A DNA stretch of 64,000 nt from Porphyromonas loveana (GTDB taxonomy: Bacteria > Bacteroidota > Bacteroidia > Bacteroidales > Porphyromonadaceae): NCBI RefSeq assembly GCF_003096695.1, contig NZ_QEKY01000012.1, forward strand, positions 1-64,000, read 5' to 3'. Below, piece after piece: positions 1-8,924 of the stretch; the stretch's first letter is position 1, and each line of letters opens with the position of its first letter. The translations under genes were made by a program, and so were the position numbers. Below the pieces are notes generated by a model. The model was not told the origin of the DNA and did no database searches. It worked only from the letters and a program-made list of their open reading frames with translations.

Positions 1-11
1 TTTTAATCATA

Positions 12-57
12 AAATCTGCAAGTTTTCTGCTATGAAGATAAGAAAACTTGCAGATTT
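12..57. repeat. Perfect 17-bp inverted repeat, hairpin
   Basis: Arms 12-28 and 41-57 are perfectly complementary (core TCTGCAAGTTTTC / GAAAACTTGCAGA) around a 12-base loop. A second imperfect hairpin (64-75 with 80-92, one bulged base) follows at once. No T-tract typical of a strong terminator follows either. They may close the transcript of a gene left of the window. Confidence 0.7.
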
Positions 58-170
58 AGCAAAGATATTCGCAAACTAATTTGCTGAATATCAGAAATTA
101 AAACGAATTTTAAGGGACGACTATATAATATAGGTGTGGTAGTAGCGGAAGAAAATTTTTTCGCTTAAAG

Positions 171-202
171 TTTGCGAATTTCAAAATTAGCTCATACTTT
201 TG
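171..202 (+). promoter_or_regulatory. Bacteroidota promoter of the efflux operon
   Basis: A -33 TTTG (171-174) lies 20 bases before a -7 TACTTTTG (195-202), which is the textbook Bacteroidota arrangement. Transcription should begin near 207-212. This leaves a leader of about 175 bases before the first start codon at 386. I see no recognised riboswitch in that leader, only a weak 7-bp pairing (296-302 with 348-354). Confidence 0.75.
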
Positions 203-385
203 CGGTGTACTACAGAACTAATACGCAGGTCTGACAGGGTAGGATCAATAAAGAGTAATAACGAAATAGCAGGATAAGTATCACGTAGACGAAGTTTGAG
301 TTGCGAGAGTGTAACCTTTTGGGCAGTAGCTCGTCAAAGAGGCAAACAAACTCAAGCAAGAACTTAACAAAAAAAGAAAACGATT

Positions 386-790
386 ATGGATTTAGATTCA
401 GTTTTGGTACCGGCGGTAGTCTTCTACTTCATCTTCAAGATCTTCGAACTCTACGTGCGCCGTGGCGAGCGACTCCGCCTGATCGAGAAGCTCGATAGTC
501 TGTCCTCCGTCGAAGGAAAGGTGGACCTCCGTATGCTCACACCTACCCCCTCTCTCGGTATCGGCCGCAACGTCGGCATCAAGATAGCCAGCCTTCTCAT
601 CGGTATGGGTTTGGGCGCACTACTCGGTATGGTGATGACGTTTTTCTTCGTGCGCGCCATGGACGGTTATGTCGATTGGAGCTTTTATCACACCTATGAG
701 ATGTTTTCGGGCATGGGAATGCTGATTTTCGGCGGACTCGGGCTGCTTATCCCCTCTATCATCCTACGCGATGAGAAGAAAGAACAATAA
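386..790 (+). CDS. Small membrane protein, DUF6249-like
   Basis: A 134-residue protein with a hydrophobic N-terminal segment (about residues 5-20) and two further hydrophobic stretches (about 65-90 and 108-125), so probably a two- or three-span inner-membrane protein. The cytosolic-looking segment between them is charged. It resembles the short DUF6249 membrane proteins of Bacteroidota, but I do not know a function. The start at 386 follows an A-rich stretch and is preferred over upstream starts in other frames. It is the first gene after the promoter at 195-202 and lies 87 bases before the ABC ATPase, so it probably heads the efflux operon. Confidence 0.7.
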   Translation: MDLDSVLVPAVVFYFIFKIFELYVRRGERLRLIEKLDSLSSVEGKVDLRMLTPTPSLGIGRNVGIKIASLLIGMGLGALLGMVMTFFFVRAMDGYVDWSFYHTYEMFSGMGMLIFGGLGLLIPSIILRDEKKEQ

Positions 791-804
791 AGAGGAAACT
801 GACA

Positions 805-814
805 CCCCCCCCCC
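805..814 (+). repeat. C10 homopolymer tract
   Basis: Ten consecutive C residues lie in the gap between the membrane-protein gene and the ABC ATPase gene, 64 bases before the ATPase start. Tracts of this length are prone to slippage. The effect here could only be on spacing or mRNA structure, because the tract lies outside coding sequence. Confidence 0.8.
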
Positions 815-877
815 ACATGACAGGTTTCTGTTTGCTCTTCGTCATGGAAATAAAGAGGCAAATAAAAAAATAAACAA

Positions 878-1537
878 ATGATTGACATCAAAGGCATTCA
901 CAAGACCTATCCGGGTGCGCAGCCACTGCACGTACTCAAGGGCATAGACCTGCACATCGCAGCGGGCGAGATGGTTTCCATCATGGGCGCATCAGGATCG
1001 GGCAAGAGTACACTGCTGAATATCCTCGGCGTGCTCGACAACTACGATGAGGGCGAGTATCGTCTGCATGGCGAACTCATACGCGATCTGACCGAGAACC
1101 GAGCGGCCGAGATACGCGGTCGGATGCTCGGATTTGTATTCCAGAGTTTCAATCTCATCTCCTTCAAGAATGCTGTCGAGAATGTGGCATTGCCTCTCTA
1201 TTACCAAGGGGTAAGCCGTCGCAAGCGCAACGATATAGCGATGGAGTACCTCCGTCGTGTGGGGCTGGAGGACTGGGCGGATCATCTGCCCAACGAGCTA
1301 TCCGGCGGACAAAAGCAGCGCGTGGCCATCGCTCGTGCACTCGTTTCCAAGCCACAAGTGATACTGGCGGATGAGCCTACGGGTGCCCTCGACAGCGTAA
1401 CGACTGTGGAGGTGATGGATCTGCTCCGCAGTGTCAATCGGGATGGTATCACCATGGTCATCGTCACGCACGAGCAATCCGTGGCCGAAAGTACAGACCG
1501 CATTATTCACATCAAGGACGGCATCATCGGTGCCTGA
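878..1537 (+). CDS. ABC transporter ATP-binding protein, MacB/LolD type
   Basis: A 219-residue nucleotide-binding subunit that should power the two FtsX-type permeases encoded directly downstream. It has a Walker A motif GASGSGKST (about residues 37-45), the signature LSGGQ (about 141-145) and a Walker B DEPTGALD (about 162-169), followed by the switch His in TMVIVTHE. Length and the DEPTGALD sequence are typical of the MacB/LolD/FtsE subfamily, where the ATPase drives mechanotransmission rather than transport through the membrane domain. It lies 11 bases from the next gene. The substrate (antimicrobial, peptide or lipoprotein) cannot be told from sequence. Confidence 0.93.
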   Translation: MIDIKGIHKTYPGAQPLHVLKGIDLHIAAGEMVSIMGASGSGKSTLLNILGVLDNYDEGEYRLHGELIRDLTENRAAEIRGRMLGFVFQSFNLISFKNAVENVALPLYYQGVSRRKRNDIAMEYLRRVGLEDWADHLPNELSGGQKQRVAIARALVSKPQVILADEPTGALDSVTTVEVMDLLRSVNRDGITMVIVTHEQSVAESTDRIIHIKDGIIGA

Positions 1538-1548
1538 CGGAGAGCCTT

Positions 1549-2826
1549 ATGTTCGATACTGACAATCTGCAAGAATTAGGAGCTACGCTGCGCAAAAATA
1601 AGTTGCGTACGGCTCTGACCGGATTTGCCGTGGCGTGGGGTGTCCTGCTGCTGGTGCTGCTGCTGAGTGCAGGGCGCGGATTCCAGCACGGTATCCGACA
1701 CAATGTGGAAGAGTTCCGCATGGGTACCACGGCCATCACCTTCTCTACATGGCGTACGAGCAAAGAGTATGGCGGCTATCCGAAGAATAGATATATATAT
1801 CTGACACCGGACGATTGTGAATACCTCGTCAAGCTCAATCCCAAACTGATAGAAGGCTATTCTTACTACATGTATCAGTGGCAATATGATGTGCAGTACG
1901 AGGAGCGTACGTACACGGGGCCGACAAAGGCTGTGTCGGGAGAATATGCTAACATGGTCTCCACTCCGATTCTGGAGGGACGCTTTCTCTCTCCGGCCGA
2001 TGATGCTATGAGTAAAAAGGTGATAGTCTTGTGTGAGCAGGCGGCGGACAATCTCTTCGGTGAGGGTGTTTCTCCCGTAGGTAAGTATGTCAATCTCTCC
2101 AAAATAGCCTTCCTCGTCGTGGGAGTTTGCAAGGGCGAAGGAGGAGGACAGTTCAGCCCCAACTATATCCCATTTTCAACTTATAACGGTGTCTTTGCCA
2201 AGGGCTTTCGTATAGACTGTACGTTGGCAATGAACTGCCCTATGGTCAGGACCGAAGCGGAAGTGGAGAGGCTGAAGACGACGCTCAACCGCCAATTGGC
2301 ATTCCGCAAGGGTTACGACCCTACCGATACGGAGGTGTCCTATGTAGATGCTCCGGTAACGGATATGAAGACAATGGATCGTATCTTCAGCGGGATCGAC
2401 ATATTCCTTTGGATTATTGGCCTGAGTACGCTTGTCATTGGTATCATCGGTGTGGCCAATATCATGCAGGTGACCGTGAACGAACGGCAGCGCGAAATCG
2501 GTATCCGCAAGGCTTTGGGAGCTAAACCGAAAGCGATCATCAATATGATACTCACAGAGTCTGTCATTGTTACCCTCGTTTCCGGCCTCATCGGGCTGGT
2601 TGTCGGAGTAGGTCTCATGGAGTTTATCTCGCAATGGGTGCAGAAAACAGGAGTAGGTTCGCAGGTAATGGAAGGCAGGACGCTCACCCTCTTTCTCGAT
2701 CCGAGCATTGACCTCGGCATTGCCGTGCTGGCATTGATCGTCATGGTCGTCAGTGGTGCCGTTGCAGGTTATCTGCCTGCCCGTAAGGCCATACGTATAC
2801 CGGCTGTGGAAGCCATGAGAAACTAA
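1549..2826 (+). CDS. ABC transporter permease, MacB/FtsX family (first)
   Basis: A 425-residue permease with the MacB layout: one N-terminal membrane span (about residues 20-45), a large periplasmic MacB-PCD domain (about 45-280), then three spans in the C-terminal FtsX domain. The loop ERQREIGIRKALGAKP between spans is the conserved coupling helix of the family. It is paralogous to the next gene, so the two probably make a heterodimer with the preceding ATPase. The start follows the ATPase stop by 11 bases, and the C terminus (PARKAIRIPAVEAMRN) is the usual FtsX ending. It should sit in the inner membrane and engage the HlyD-type adaptor encoded downstream. Confidence 0.92.
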   Translation: MFDTDNLQELGATLRKNKLRTALTGFAVAWGVLLLVLLLSAGRGFQHGIRHNVEEFRMGTTAITFSTWRTSKEYGGYPKNRYIYLTPDDCEYLVKLNPKLIEGYSYYMYQWQYDVQYEERTYTGPTKAVSGEYANMVSTPILEGRFLSPADDAMSKKVIVLCEQAADNLFGEGVSPVGKYVNLSKIAFLVVGVCKGEGGGQFSPNYIPFSTYNGVFAKGFRIDCTLAMNCPMVRTEAEVERLKTTLNRQLAFRKGYDPTDTEVSYVDAPVTDMKTMDRIFSGIDIFLWIIGLSTLVIGIIGVANIMQVTVNERQREIGIRKALGAKPKAIINMILTESVIVTLVSGLIGLVVGVGLMEFISQWVQKTGVGSQVMEGRTLTLFLDPSIDLGIAVLALIVMVVSGAVAGYLPARKAIRIPAVEAMRN

Positions 2827-2841
2827 ACAGAGAGACTGACT

Positions 2842-4104
2842 ATGAGATTTTTTGACAGAGACCGCTGGGTCGAGATTTGGCACACCATTCGGAGCAATCG
2901 CCGACGTAGTCTGGCTACGGCCTTCGGAGTATTCTGGGGTATTTTCATGTTGGTGATCCTCACCAGCGTGGGGGCGGGCTTCAGTAATGGTATCCTGCGT
3001 GAGGTGTCGGGCATAGCTGCCAACTCGGTTTTCTATTGGACCAATACGACCTCCAAGCCCTATCAGGGGTTCCGAAGCGGACGCTATTGGGGTGCTACAA
3101 CGAGCGATCTGCAAGCTGTGCGTAGCCAAGTGCGCGAGGTGGAATACATCAGTCCCGTCATGTGGGCGAGACGTACTGATAATAATGTTGTCTTCGGAGA
3201 AAAGGCAGAGACGTTCAATGTAGTGGGGGCAGAGCCAGATTATTTTGAAATCAATCGCCTCAACGTGCTTCAAGGACGGAGCCTCAACGCTGTGGACAAT
3301 CAGCAGCAACGTAAAGTGTGTATGATCGGGAAAGAAGTGCGAGACAAGCTGTTTGCAGGCACCGATCCCGTCGGACAGGTCTTACGCGTCAACGGCCTTT
3401 ATTATCGGGTGATCGGTGTGGTTGAAGCCAAGAGCAACAATGTCAACATAGGATCGTCTCCGAAGAGTACCGTTTACATCTCTTATAGCGTATTGCAGCA
3501 ACTGGAGAATAGGGGCAATAAGGTGTACAATTTCGCTGTCAGTGCACATCCTACGGCTGATATGAAGCAGATGTTTGCGAAGATCGAGACCATCATTCGC
3601 TCACGCAACAACATAGCTCCGGACGATGACAAGGCTCTTTCCAAATTTGATATCTCGGCGCAGTTCCAACTGATGAATATGATCTTTACAGGCATCAACC
3701 TACTGGTATGGATAGTCGGCATCGGTACGCTACTCACAGGTATAGTGGGAGTGTCCAATATCATGCTCGTTACCGTCCGAGAGCGGACGCGAGAGATCGG
3801 TGTGCGTCGCGCACTGGGAGCCAAACCTCGCACGATCATCGGCCAGATTTTGAGCGAATCGCTCCTGCTGACGGCTCTGGCCGGACTTTCAGGGCTGATA
3901 CTCGGTGTGGGTGTGATGAGTGTAGTGGATACGATAACTGCACAGGCTTCTTCCGACGGTTTTTCCTTTATCAGTCCGCTGATACCCTTCGGTACGGCCA
4001 TGCTTTCCCTTTTTATCATCATAGCAGGAGGAATACTCGGCGGTATGCTGCCGGCCTATCGCGCTATCCAGATCAAGGCTATTGATGCCATCAGAGACGA
4101 ATAA
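2842..4104 (+). CDS. ABC transporter permease, MacB/FtsX family (second)
   Basis: A 420-residue paralogue of the preceding permease. It has the same order of parts: N-terminal span (about residues 20-45), periplasmic domain, then three C-terminal spans with the coupling loop RERTREIGVRRALGAKP. It begins 15 bases after the preceding stop. Two non-identical permeases behind one ATPase are common in Bacteroidota MacB-like operons and suggest a heterodimer. A start at 2842 gives the expected short cytosolic N-terminal helix (RFFDRDRWVEIW). The substrate is unknown. Confidence 0.92.
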   Translation: MRFFDRDRWVEIWHTIRSNRRRSLATAFGVFWGIFMLVILTSVGAGFSNGILREVSGIAANSVFYWTNTTSKPYQGFRSGRYWGATTSDLQAVRSQVREVEYISPVMWARRTDNNVVFGEKAETFNVVGAEPDYFEINRLNVLQGRSLNAVDNQQQRKVCMIGKEVRDKLFAGTDPVGQVLRVNGLYYRVIGVVEAKSNNVNIGSSPKSTVYISYSVLQQLENRGNKVYNFAVSAHPTADMKQMFAKIETIIRSRNNIAPDDDKALSKFDISAQFQLMNMIFTGINLLVWIVGIGTLLTGIVGVSNIMLVTVRERTREIGVRRALGAKPRTIIGQILSESLLLTALAGLSGLILGVGVMSVVDTITAQASSDGFSFISPLIPFGTAMLSLFIIIAGGILGGMLPAYRAIQIKAIDAIRDE

Positions 4105-4133
4105 ACGAATAACAAGAAATATAAAGAACCAAG

Positions 4134-5237
4134 ATGAAAAAGTATTTCAAAATCCTCCTCTGGGTGCTGTTTGGCATCGCAGTAATCGGAACCTTCACGT
4201 TCCTGTGGCAGAAATCCAAAGCCAAACCTAAGGATTATCAGATCGAAACGGTGACCAAGCTGGACACCCTCGAGAGTAAGACGGTTATCACGGGCACGGT
4301 GGAGCCGCGCGACGAGGTCCTTATCAAGCCGCAGATGAACGGTATCGTGGCAGAACTCTTGCATGAGGCCGGCGACATCGTGCAGAGTGGCGATGTGATC
4401 GCCCGTCTGACAGTCGTTCCCGAGATGATTCAACTCAGTCAGGCCGAGAGCCGTGTGCGCATTGCCGAGATCGGTTATGAGCAGGGCAAGGAGTCTTATG
4501 CCCGCAGCAAGGACCTCTTCGAGAAGTCGGTCATTGCTCGTGAGGAGTTTGAAGCGGCTGAGGCCAACTATGCCAAGATCAAAGAAGAGCTGGCTAATGC
4601 TCGCGAAGCCATGGAGATCGTGCAGAAAGGTGCGAGCAGTCGCTCCGCCAAGCAGAGCAATACGCTCGTGCGCAGTACGGTGACGGGTAAGATTCTGAAT
4701 ATACCTGTGAAGGTGGGTAATTCTGTCATTCAAGCTAATACGTTCAACGAAGGAACTACCATCGCATCAGTAGCCGACATGAACGATCTCATATTCGTCG
4801 GAAGGATAGACGAGACAGAGGTGGGTCGCATCCGAATGGGGTCGCCCATGCGTATCTCAGTGGGCGCACTCGGTAAGGAGACTTTCCCTGCCACGGTGGA
4901 GTACCTCGCTCCCAAAGGAACGGTGGAGAACGGTGCCGTACTCTTCGAAGTGAAGGCTTCGGTTCGCATCCCGGGGGAGCGTGTGATTCGTGCCGGCTAC
5001 AGTGCCAATGCGGAGATCGTGCTCGAAGGGGCTTATGGTGTGCCGGCAGTGCCTGAAGCTTGTATAGAATTTAGTGGTGATAGCACCTTCGTTCAGGTGG
5101 TGAAGAGTGAGAAGCCGTTGCAAACGGAGCGTCGCCAAGTGAAGACGGGTGTCTCCAACGGATCCAGTATCGAGATCAAAAGCGGACTGAAGGTGGGCGA
5201 AAAGGTACGTGGTATCGAAAAGGCAGAACAGAAATGA
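4134..5237 (+). CDS. Periplasmic adaptor (HlyD/MacA-type membrane fusion protein)
   Basis: A 367-residue adaptor linking the inner-membrane permeases to the TolC-like channel. It has an N-terminal membrane anchor (about residues 5-25), a biotinyl-lipoyl half (VEPRDEVLIKPQMNGIV), an alpha-helical hairpin (about 100-165) rich in Ala, Glu and Arg, the second lipoyl half, then beta-barrel and membrane-proximal domains. The product is anchored in the inner membrane with its bulk in the periplasm. Its stop codon overlaps the start of the next gene by four bases (ATGA at 5234-5237), so synthesis of adaptor and channel is probably coupled. Confidence 0.92.
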   Translation: MKKYFKILLWVLFGIAVIGTFTFLWQKSKAKPKDYQIETVTKLDTLESKTVITGTVEPRDEVLIKPQMNGIVAELLHEAGDIVQSGDVIARLTVVPEMIQLSQAESRVRIAEIGYEQGKESYARSKDLFEKSVIAREEFEAAEANYAKIKEELANAREAMEIVQKGASSRSAKQSNTLVRSTVTGKILNIPVKVGNSVIQANTFNEGTTIASVADMNDLIFVGRIDETEVGRIRMGSPMRISVGALGKETFPATVEYLAPKGTVENGAVLFEVKASVRIPGERVIRAGYSANAEIVLEGAYGVPAVPEACIEFSGDSTFVQVVKSEKPLQTERRQVKTGVSNGSSIEIKSGLKVGEKVRGIEKAEQK

Positions 5238-6601
5238 AACGGACAATCCTCCTGACGGCCGTGGCCGTCTTCACAGCACTGCCTACGCTTCGGGCGCAGA
5301 CCGAACCTGCAACAACGAGCATCCCGACATCTCCTCTCACGCTGGAGGACTGCATCCGGATAGCTAAGGAGCGAAACCTGAACCTGCGCATGCAGGAGAT
5401 CGAGCAGGCGGGGCGCACCATCAATCTCGATGCTGCACGCCACAGCTTCCTGCCTACGGTCAGCGCCGGAGTGGGACACAATTACAGCTTCGGTCGCTCC
5501 AAGGATAAGACGGGGGTGACGGTGGATCGCTCTTCGATGAATACGAACTTCAATGTGAGTGCATCTGTCGAGCTTTTTAGCGGCACACGCCGTCTGCACG
5601 ACCTCAAGCAGCAGCAGTTAAATGTTGCCGACGGAGAGGCTTTGCTGGAGAAAGCTCGAGAAGACCTCAGCTTGCGCGTAGCATCGTTGTACATCAATCT
5701 CCTCTTCAGACAAGAAATGACCCGCACGGCCGAGGCTCAGTTGGCACTTACAGTCGAACAACGCAATCGCACAGCCGAATTGGTACGTGTGGGCAAATGG
5801 GCAGAAGGGCGTCTCCTCGATATTGACGCTCAATTGGCCAAAGACGAACAGTTGCTCGTGCAGTACCGTTCCGAGGAAGAGTTGGCACGTCTCGATTTGG
5901 GTCAGGCACTCGAGTTTGACCAACCCGAAGGTATCACGGTCAAAGCTCCGGATACCGATGCGCTCGTGGCGGAGAGAATGGCTTCGCTTGTTTCTCCCGA
6001 TGAGATCTATCGAACAGCCGTTGCCATCAAGCCGGCCTTGCGTTCGGGCGAGTTGCAAATTGCCGCGGCTCGTGAAGGTTTGGCCTCGGCTCGTGCCGCC
6101 TACTTCCCAACGCTCAGCTTTGGAGCCGGATACAGCAACGGATACTTCCGCAATCTTGGCAAAGAGTACGCCGCACTCAATACCTCCTTTGCCGACCAAT
6201 GGAAGACCAACGGCAGCTACAGCGTCGGTCTCTCGCTCAATATCCCCATCTTCAATGCAATGCAGACGCAGGACCGTGTGCGCAACAGCCGTCTACAAGT
6301 GCGTGCAAGCGAACTTCGCCTGACCGAAGAGAAGAAGACGCTCTACAAGGAAATACGTCAGGCCTATAGCAATGCCGTCGCAGCGGACAAAGCCATTTCG
6401 GCTGCGCGTAATAGTACTGCTGCTACCCTCCGAGCATACGAATATGCCCGTGACAGCTTCGAGGCGGGACGTCTGTCGGCTTATGAATATGCCGAAGCCA
6501 AGACCAAATACGCTCTGAGTCAGGTGGAAGAAATCCGAGCCAAGTACGACTTCATCTACAAAGCCAAAGTCCTCGACTTCTATCGCGGCATCGACTTCTG
6601 A
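5234..6601 (+). CDS. TolC-family outer membrane efflux protein
   Basis: A 455-residue outer-membrane factor with a signal peptide (about residues 1-21, ending LRAQ). Two repeated halves each start with the OEP pattern LTLEDCIRIAKERNLNLR or a variant, and long helices alternate with short strand regions (for example SVGLSLNIPIFNAMQT in the second half). It completes a tripartite MacAB-TolC-type pump with the preceding ABC and HlyD genes. A small stem (6629-6644, CAAGTC/GACTTG) follows the stop but lacks a T-tract, so I do not call it a terminator. Confidence 0.92.
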   Translation: MKRTILLTAVAVFTALPTLRAQTEPATTSIPTSPLTLEDCIRIAKERNLNLRMQEIEQAGRTINLDAARHSFLPTVSAGVGHNYSFGRSKDKTGVTVDRSSMNTNFNVSASVELFSGTRRLHDLKQQQLNVADGEALLEKAREDLSLRVASLYINLLFRQEMTRTAEAQLALTVEQRNRTAELVRVGKWAEGRLLDIDAQLAKDEQLLVQYRSEEELARLDLGQALEFDQPEGITVKAPDTDALVAERMASLVSPDEIYRTAVAIKPALRSGELQIAAAREGLASARAAYFPTLSFGAGYSNGYFRNLGKEYAALNTSFADQWKTNGSYSVGLSLNIPIFNAMQTQDRVRNSRLQVRASELRLTEEKKTLYKEIRQAYSNAVAADKAISAARNSTAATLRAYEYARDSFEAGRLSAYEYAEAKTKYALSQVEEIRAKYDFIYKAKVLDFYRGIDF

Positions 6602-6736
6602 GTGTGTCGGCTGGATAGGTTCTAATACCAAGTCTCCGGACTTGTAAGTAGGAAGTCGTAAAAGCCCTCTTCGTAATGAAAAAATGATATTGGTTCTCTT
6701 CTCTCGAAAGATATGAATTTGAATCCTCCTTTTCCT

Positions 6737-6744
6737 TATATTTG
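6737..6744 (+). promoter_or_regulatory. -7 box of element copy 1
   Basis: TATATTTG matches TAnnTTTG and is followed by CACCG, as is the corresponding TACATTTG of copy 3. No well-spaced -33 box is present (a TTTG lies only 15 bases upstream). It points at the short ORF and hairpin that follow. Confidence 0.45.
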
Positions 6745-6773
6745 CACCGTAAATAAATGACTAAATGATCGTA

Positions 6774-6860
6774 ATGACGAATAACAGACTTGTGAATGTA
6801 ATCTGCCGCAATTGCCCTGCTCTCTTTCCTTTTTCTCTTGCTGTACAGCAAAGAGATTGA
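6774..6860 (+). CDS. Candidate short ORF of element copy 1 (28 aa)
   Basis: ATG to TGA encodes a 28-residue basic peptide starting MTNNRLVN with a core CPALFPFSL. The third copy encodes a similar core, YPTLFPFPL, after MRNNRSN, and the second a weaker VSPLFLSI. The ORF sits between a -7 box 30 bases upstream and a terminator-like hairpin 88 bases downstream. No clear Shine-Dalgarno is visible, which is usual here. It may be a peptide gene or simply a non-coding RNA. Similarity in DNA alone could also explain the shared core. Confidence 0.3.
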   Translation: MTNNRLVNVICRNCPALFPFSLAVQQRD

Positions 6861-6948
6861 GGTGTGTTGCGAGTAAAGTTGATAAGTGTTTATCTTCTAA
6901 TGGCAGATAGGATGGAATAAAGGCAGTTTGATATTGCTCAAAGCATAG

Positions 6949-6999
6949 AATCCCCGTTGTGTTCTTCCCTGAACGCAATGGGGATTTTCTTTTTTTTAT
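6949..6999 (+). terminator. Hairpin and T-tract ending element copy 1 transcript
   Basis: Arms 6949-6963 and 6972-6986 form 15 pairs (two G-U) with an 8-base loop, followed by a T-rich run to 6999. It looks like an intrinsic terminator for a transcript starting after the -7 box at 6737. Equivalent hairpins occur in copies 2 and 3 with paired substitutions. Confidence 0.65.
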
Positions 7000-7515
7000 T
7001 CACTTTAAATATCCTCTTGAAGAGCATTATCTTTATAAAGTTTACCTTCTAATCTTTATAAGTTTGAAGATGAGCTTTATGATTATTAGAAATGATTATT
7101 ATAAAAATTGTATGTAGAAATTATAAAGATTACTTTCCATAGCCGTAATTATTGCGTTTCATGTGTTCAAATCGCGTTTTTTGCCCTTTGTCTGCTCTCC
7201 GGCCAACCCTCAACAGGTCGCTTATTTAGAGAGAATCTAAATAGCTGGTCGATGTTGATAAGTTTTTTGGTGCATAAATTATCGCCGGAAGAGTTACATA
7301 GATTAACAGAGATTGGATTTTATTTGATTTCTTTCCTAATTTGGCTGAAGGGGGGCCAAGTCAAAAGTGTAAGTCCTTTGTGGAGAGAGGAAAAGTCTGC
7401 TGACAGACCGTTTTTTCGGAGTTTTCATCCTCGATTTACCCGTCGTGCAATATGAGTTTGCTTCTACGGATGGGCAAAAAAGAGGAGACATATAGCGCTA
7501 TAACGTTAGATGTCT

Positions 7516-7523
7516 TATCTTTG
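7516..7523 (+). promoter_or_regulatory. -7 box for the lipoprotein/uppS/bamA cluster
   Basis: TATCTTTG lies 21 bases before the ATG at 7545. It shows that the longer reading frame opening at 7452 is not the translated form, because its start would lie upstream of the transcript. No good -33 TTTG is visible. Confidence 0.6.
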
Positions 7524-7544
7524 TGCACTAAAATATCGCTAAGA

Positions 7545-8924
7545 ATGTGCTATAAACGATTCATCCCATGCCTCATCTTGGCATTACTAAGTCTTTGGGC
7601 AGGAATGTCTTTGACCTCTTGTTCTAGAGAGAAGGTCGATCTTGAGGACGTTAATGTCGTGGATTTGCAAATCCACCGTTTTGTGCTTTCGAGCAAAAAG
7701 GAGCCAGCTTTGTCTAGCGTTTTTTTCTCTATCGATCATAAGAATGGAACTATCATCAACAAGAAAGCTTTGCCATATGGCACTGTCCTGGACTCTGTGA
7801 TGATGCATATCTCTACTGCTACTTCCGCCAAGAAACTTCAGGTGGCCATTAACGATGGAGAGTATCACGATTGGCAGACAACGGATTCGCTTTGGCTGCG
7901 TGACTGCCATACGTTGCATCTGACTGTGACGGACGAGAGCGGAGAAATGACCAAGAATTATACAGTGACGCTCAATCACTATGATTACGAGCCCACCACT
8001 TTTGTTTGGAATCTGATGAGTGGGGTTGCATTGCCTGACCTTAATGCTACGTATGCTGATGTGGTGACCCATGGTGACAAGGCCTATTTGGTCGCTGTAG
8101 TGGGGGGCTCTACTGTGTTATATGCGACTGACAAGAATAACCCCATGCTTTGGTCGTTGCTGCCAACTTCGGGACTGACCGGAGCATGCAGGCAAATAGC
8201 CGTGGCAGAAGATGGGCGTGCATGGATACTGACGGAGGCCGGTAAACTGTATCAGAGTGATAACTTCGCACAATGGACGGAAGTGGCTCCCGGAGGCAAT
8301 GTGTCTGCTCTCTTGGGTGGCATGGTGTGGCCTCAGGGTAGTCACACGTTGGCTCTGCTGGGTGAGAAAGACGGCAAACTTTGCTTCGCTACCAACATAG
8401 ATGGGGTCTTCGCATGGCGTGAAGAAGCTCCCAAGTCTTTCCCTGTGCGCAACTTTAGTGCACAGCTCTATCGCTCCAATAACCATCCCATGCTGCGTGT
8501 TGTGGGGGGCGTTTCTCGTGCAGGAGAGGCGGTAGACTCTGTATGGATATCCAGCAATGGAAACGATTGGATCGCTCTCAAACTCGACTCTGCTGCCATC
8601 CCTGCCTCTGTGGAGAAGGGTGCTTTGGTGGCGACATCTTCGGACGGTAATCTCTACTACTATGCCACAGAATATCGCGAAGGTGTGAAACGGCTTGCCG
8701 TATCTTATTCGACCGACAAGGGCATAACATGGCGTAGGGGGGGGGCCGATGTGATGTTGCCCGCCAATCCTTTGTATGCCGGTGGTTATCCCCATTCTTT
8801 TGTCTGTGCTTTCGGTAGTAGTACCTACAATATATATCAGTTTGGTGGCGTTAGCTCCTCGGGAACATTCTTTTCTGAGTTATGGAAAGGGGTCCTGAAA
8901 CTGAATGAAAACAACAGCAATTAG
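7545..8924 (+). CDS. DUF6242-like lipoprotein
   Basis: A 459-residue exported protein. The N terminus has a basic start, a hydrophobic core and the lipobox LTSC (Cys about residue 25), so it should be lipidated. An Ig-like region (about 30-140) precedes repeated Trp- and Gly-rich strands (LYQSDNFAQW, VWISSNGNDW, VSYSTDKGITW) of a beta-propeller/sialidase-like kind. This matches my memory of DUF6242 proteins. I chose the start at 7545 over 7452 because of the -7 box at 7516 and the signal peptide. A run of nine G (8737-8745) lies in its 3' part. Its end overlaps the next gene by 20 bases. Function unknown; the context suggests the envelope. Confidence 0.75.
   Translation: MCYKRFIPCLILALLSLWAGMSLTSCSREKVDLEDVNVVDLQIHRFVLSSKKEPALSSVFFSIDHKNGTIINKKALPYGTVLDSVMMHISTATSAKKLQVAINDGEYHDWQTTDSLWLRDCHTLHLTVTDESGEMTKNYTVTLNHYDYEPTTFVWNLMSGVALPDLNATYADVVTHGDKAYLVAVVGGSTVLYATDKNNPMLWSLLPTSGLTGACRQIAVAEDGRAWILTEAGKLYQSDNFAQWTEVAPGGNVSALLGGMVWPQGSHTLALLGEKDGKLCFATNIDGVFAWREEAPKSFPVRNFSAQLYRSNNHPMLRVVGGVSRAGEAVDSVWISSNGNDWIALKLDSAAIPASVEKGALVATSSDGNLYYYATEYREGVKRLAVSYSTDKGITWRRGGADVMLPANPLYAGGYPHSFVCAFGSSTYNIYQFGGVSSSGTFFSELWKGVLKLNENNSN

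Larger units (their letters stand above)
6737..7345 (+). repeat. Intergenic repeated element, copy 1
   Basis: This is the + strand copy of an element found three times in the window. Its order is: -7 box (6737), short ORF (6774-6860), conserved stretch around GGCAGATAGGATGGAATAA (6902-6920), hairpin with T-tract (6949-6999), AT-rich array with CTTTATA at roughly 22-base intervals (from 7031), and a distal arm containing GCTTATTTAGA and TTGATAAGTTTTTTGG (7219-7269). The end points are judged by eye. It fills most of the gap between the efflux operon and the lipoprotein gene. The AT-rich array resembles the BrickBuilt MITE minisatellite of P. gingivalis, which I recall only in outline. Confidence 0.6.

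Noticed and set aside
2176-3309. 377-codon ORF on the minus strand
   Set aside because: Antisense to the two ABC permease genes; His-rich translation without domain pattern.
6737-7345. Complete insertion sequence
   Set aside because: No transposase-like frame and no clear terminal inverted repeats or target duplications at the ends of any of the three copies.
7452-7544. N-terminal extension of the lipoprotein gene
   Set aside because: The -7 box at 7516-7523 lies inside it, and the signal peptide with lipobox begins at 7545.
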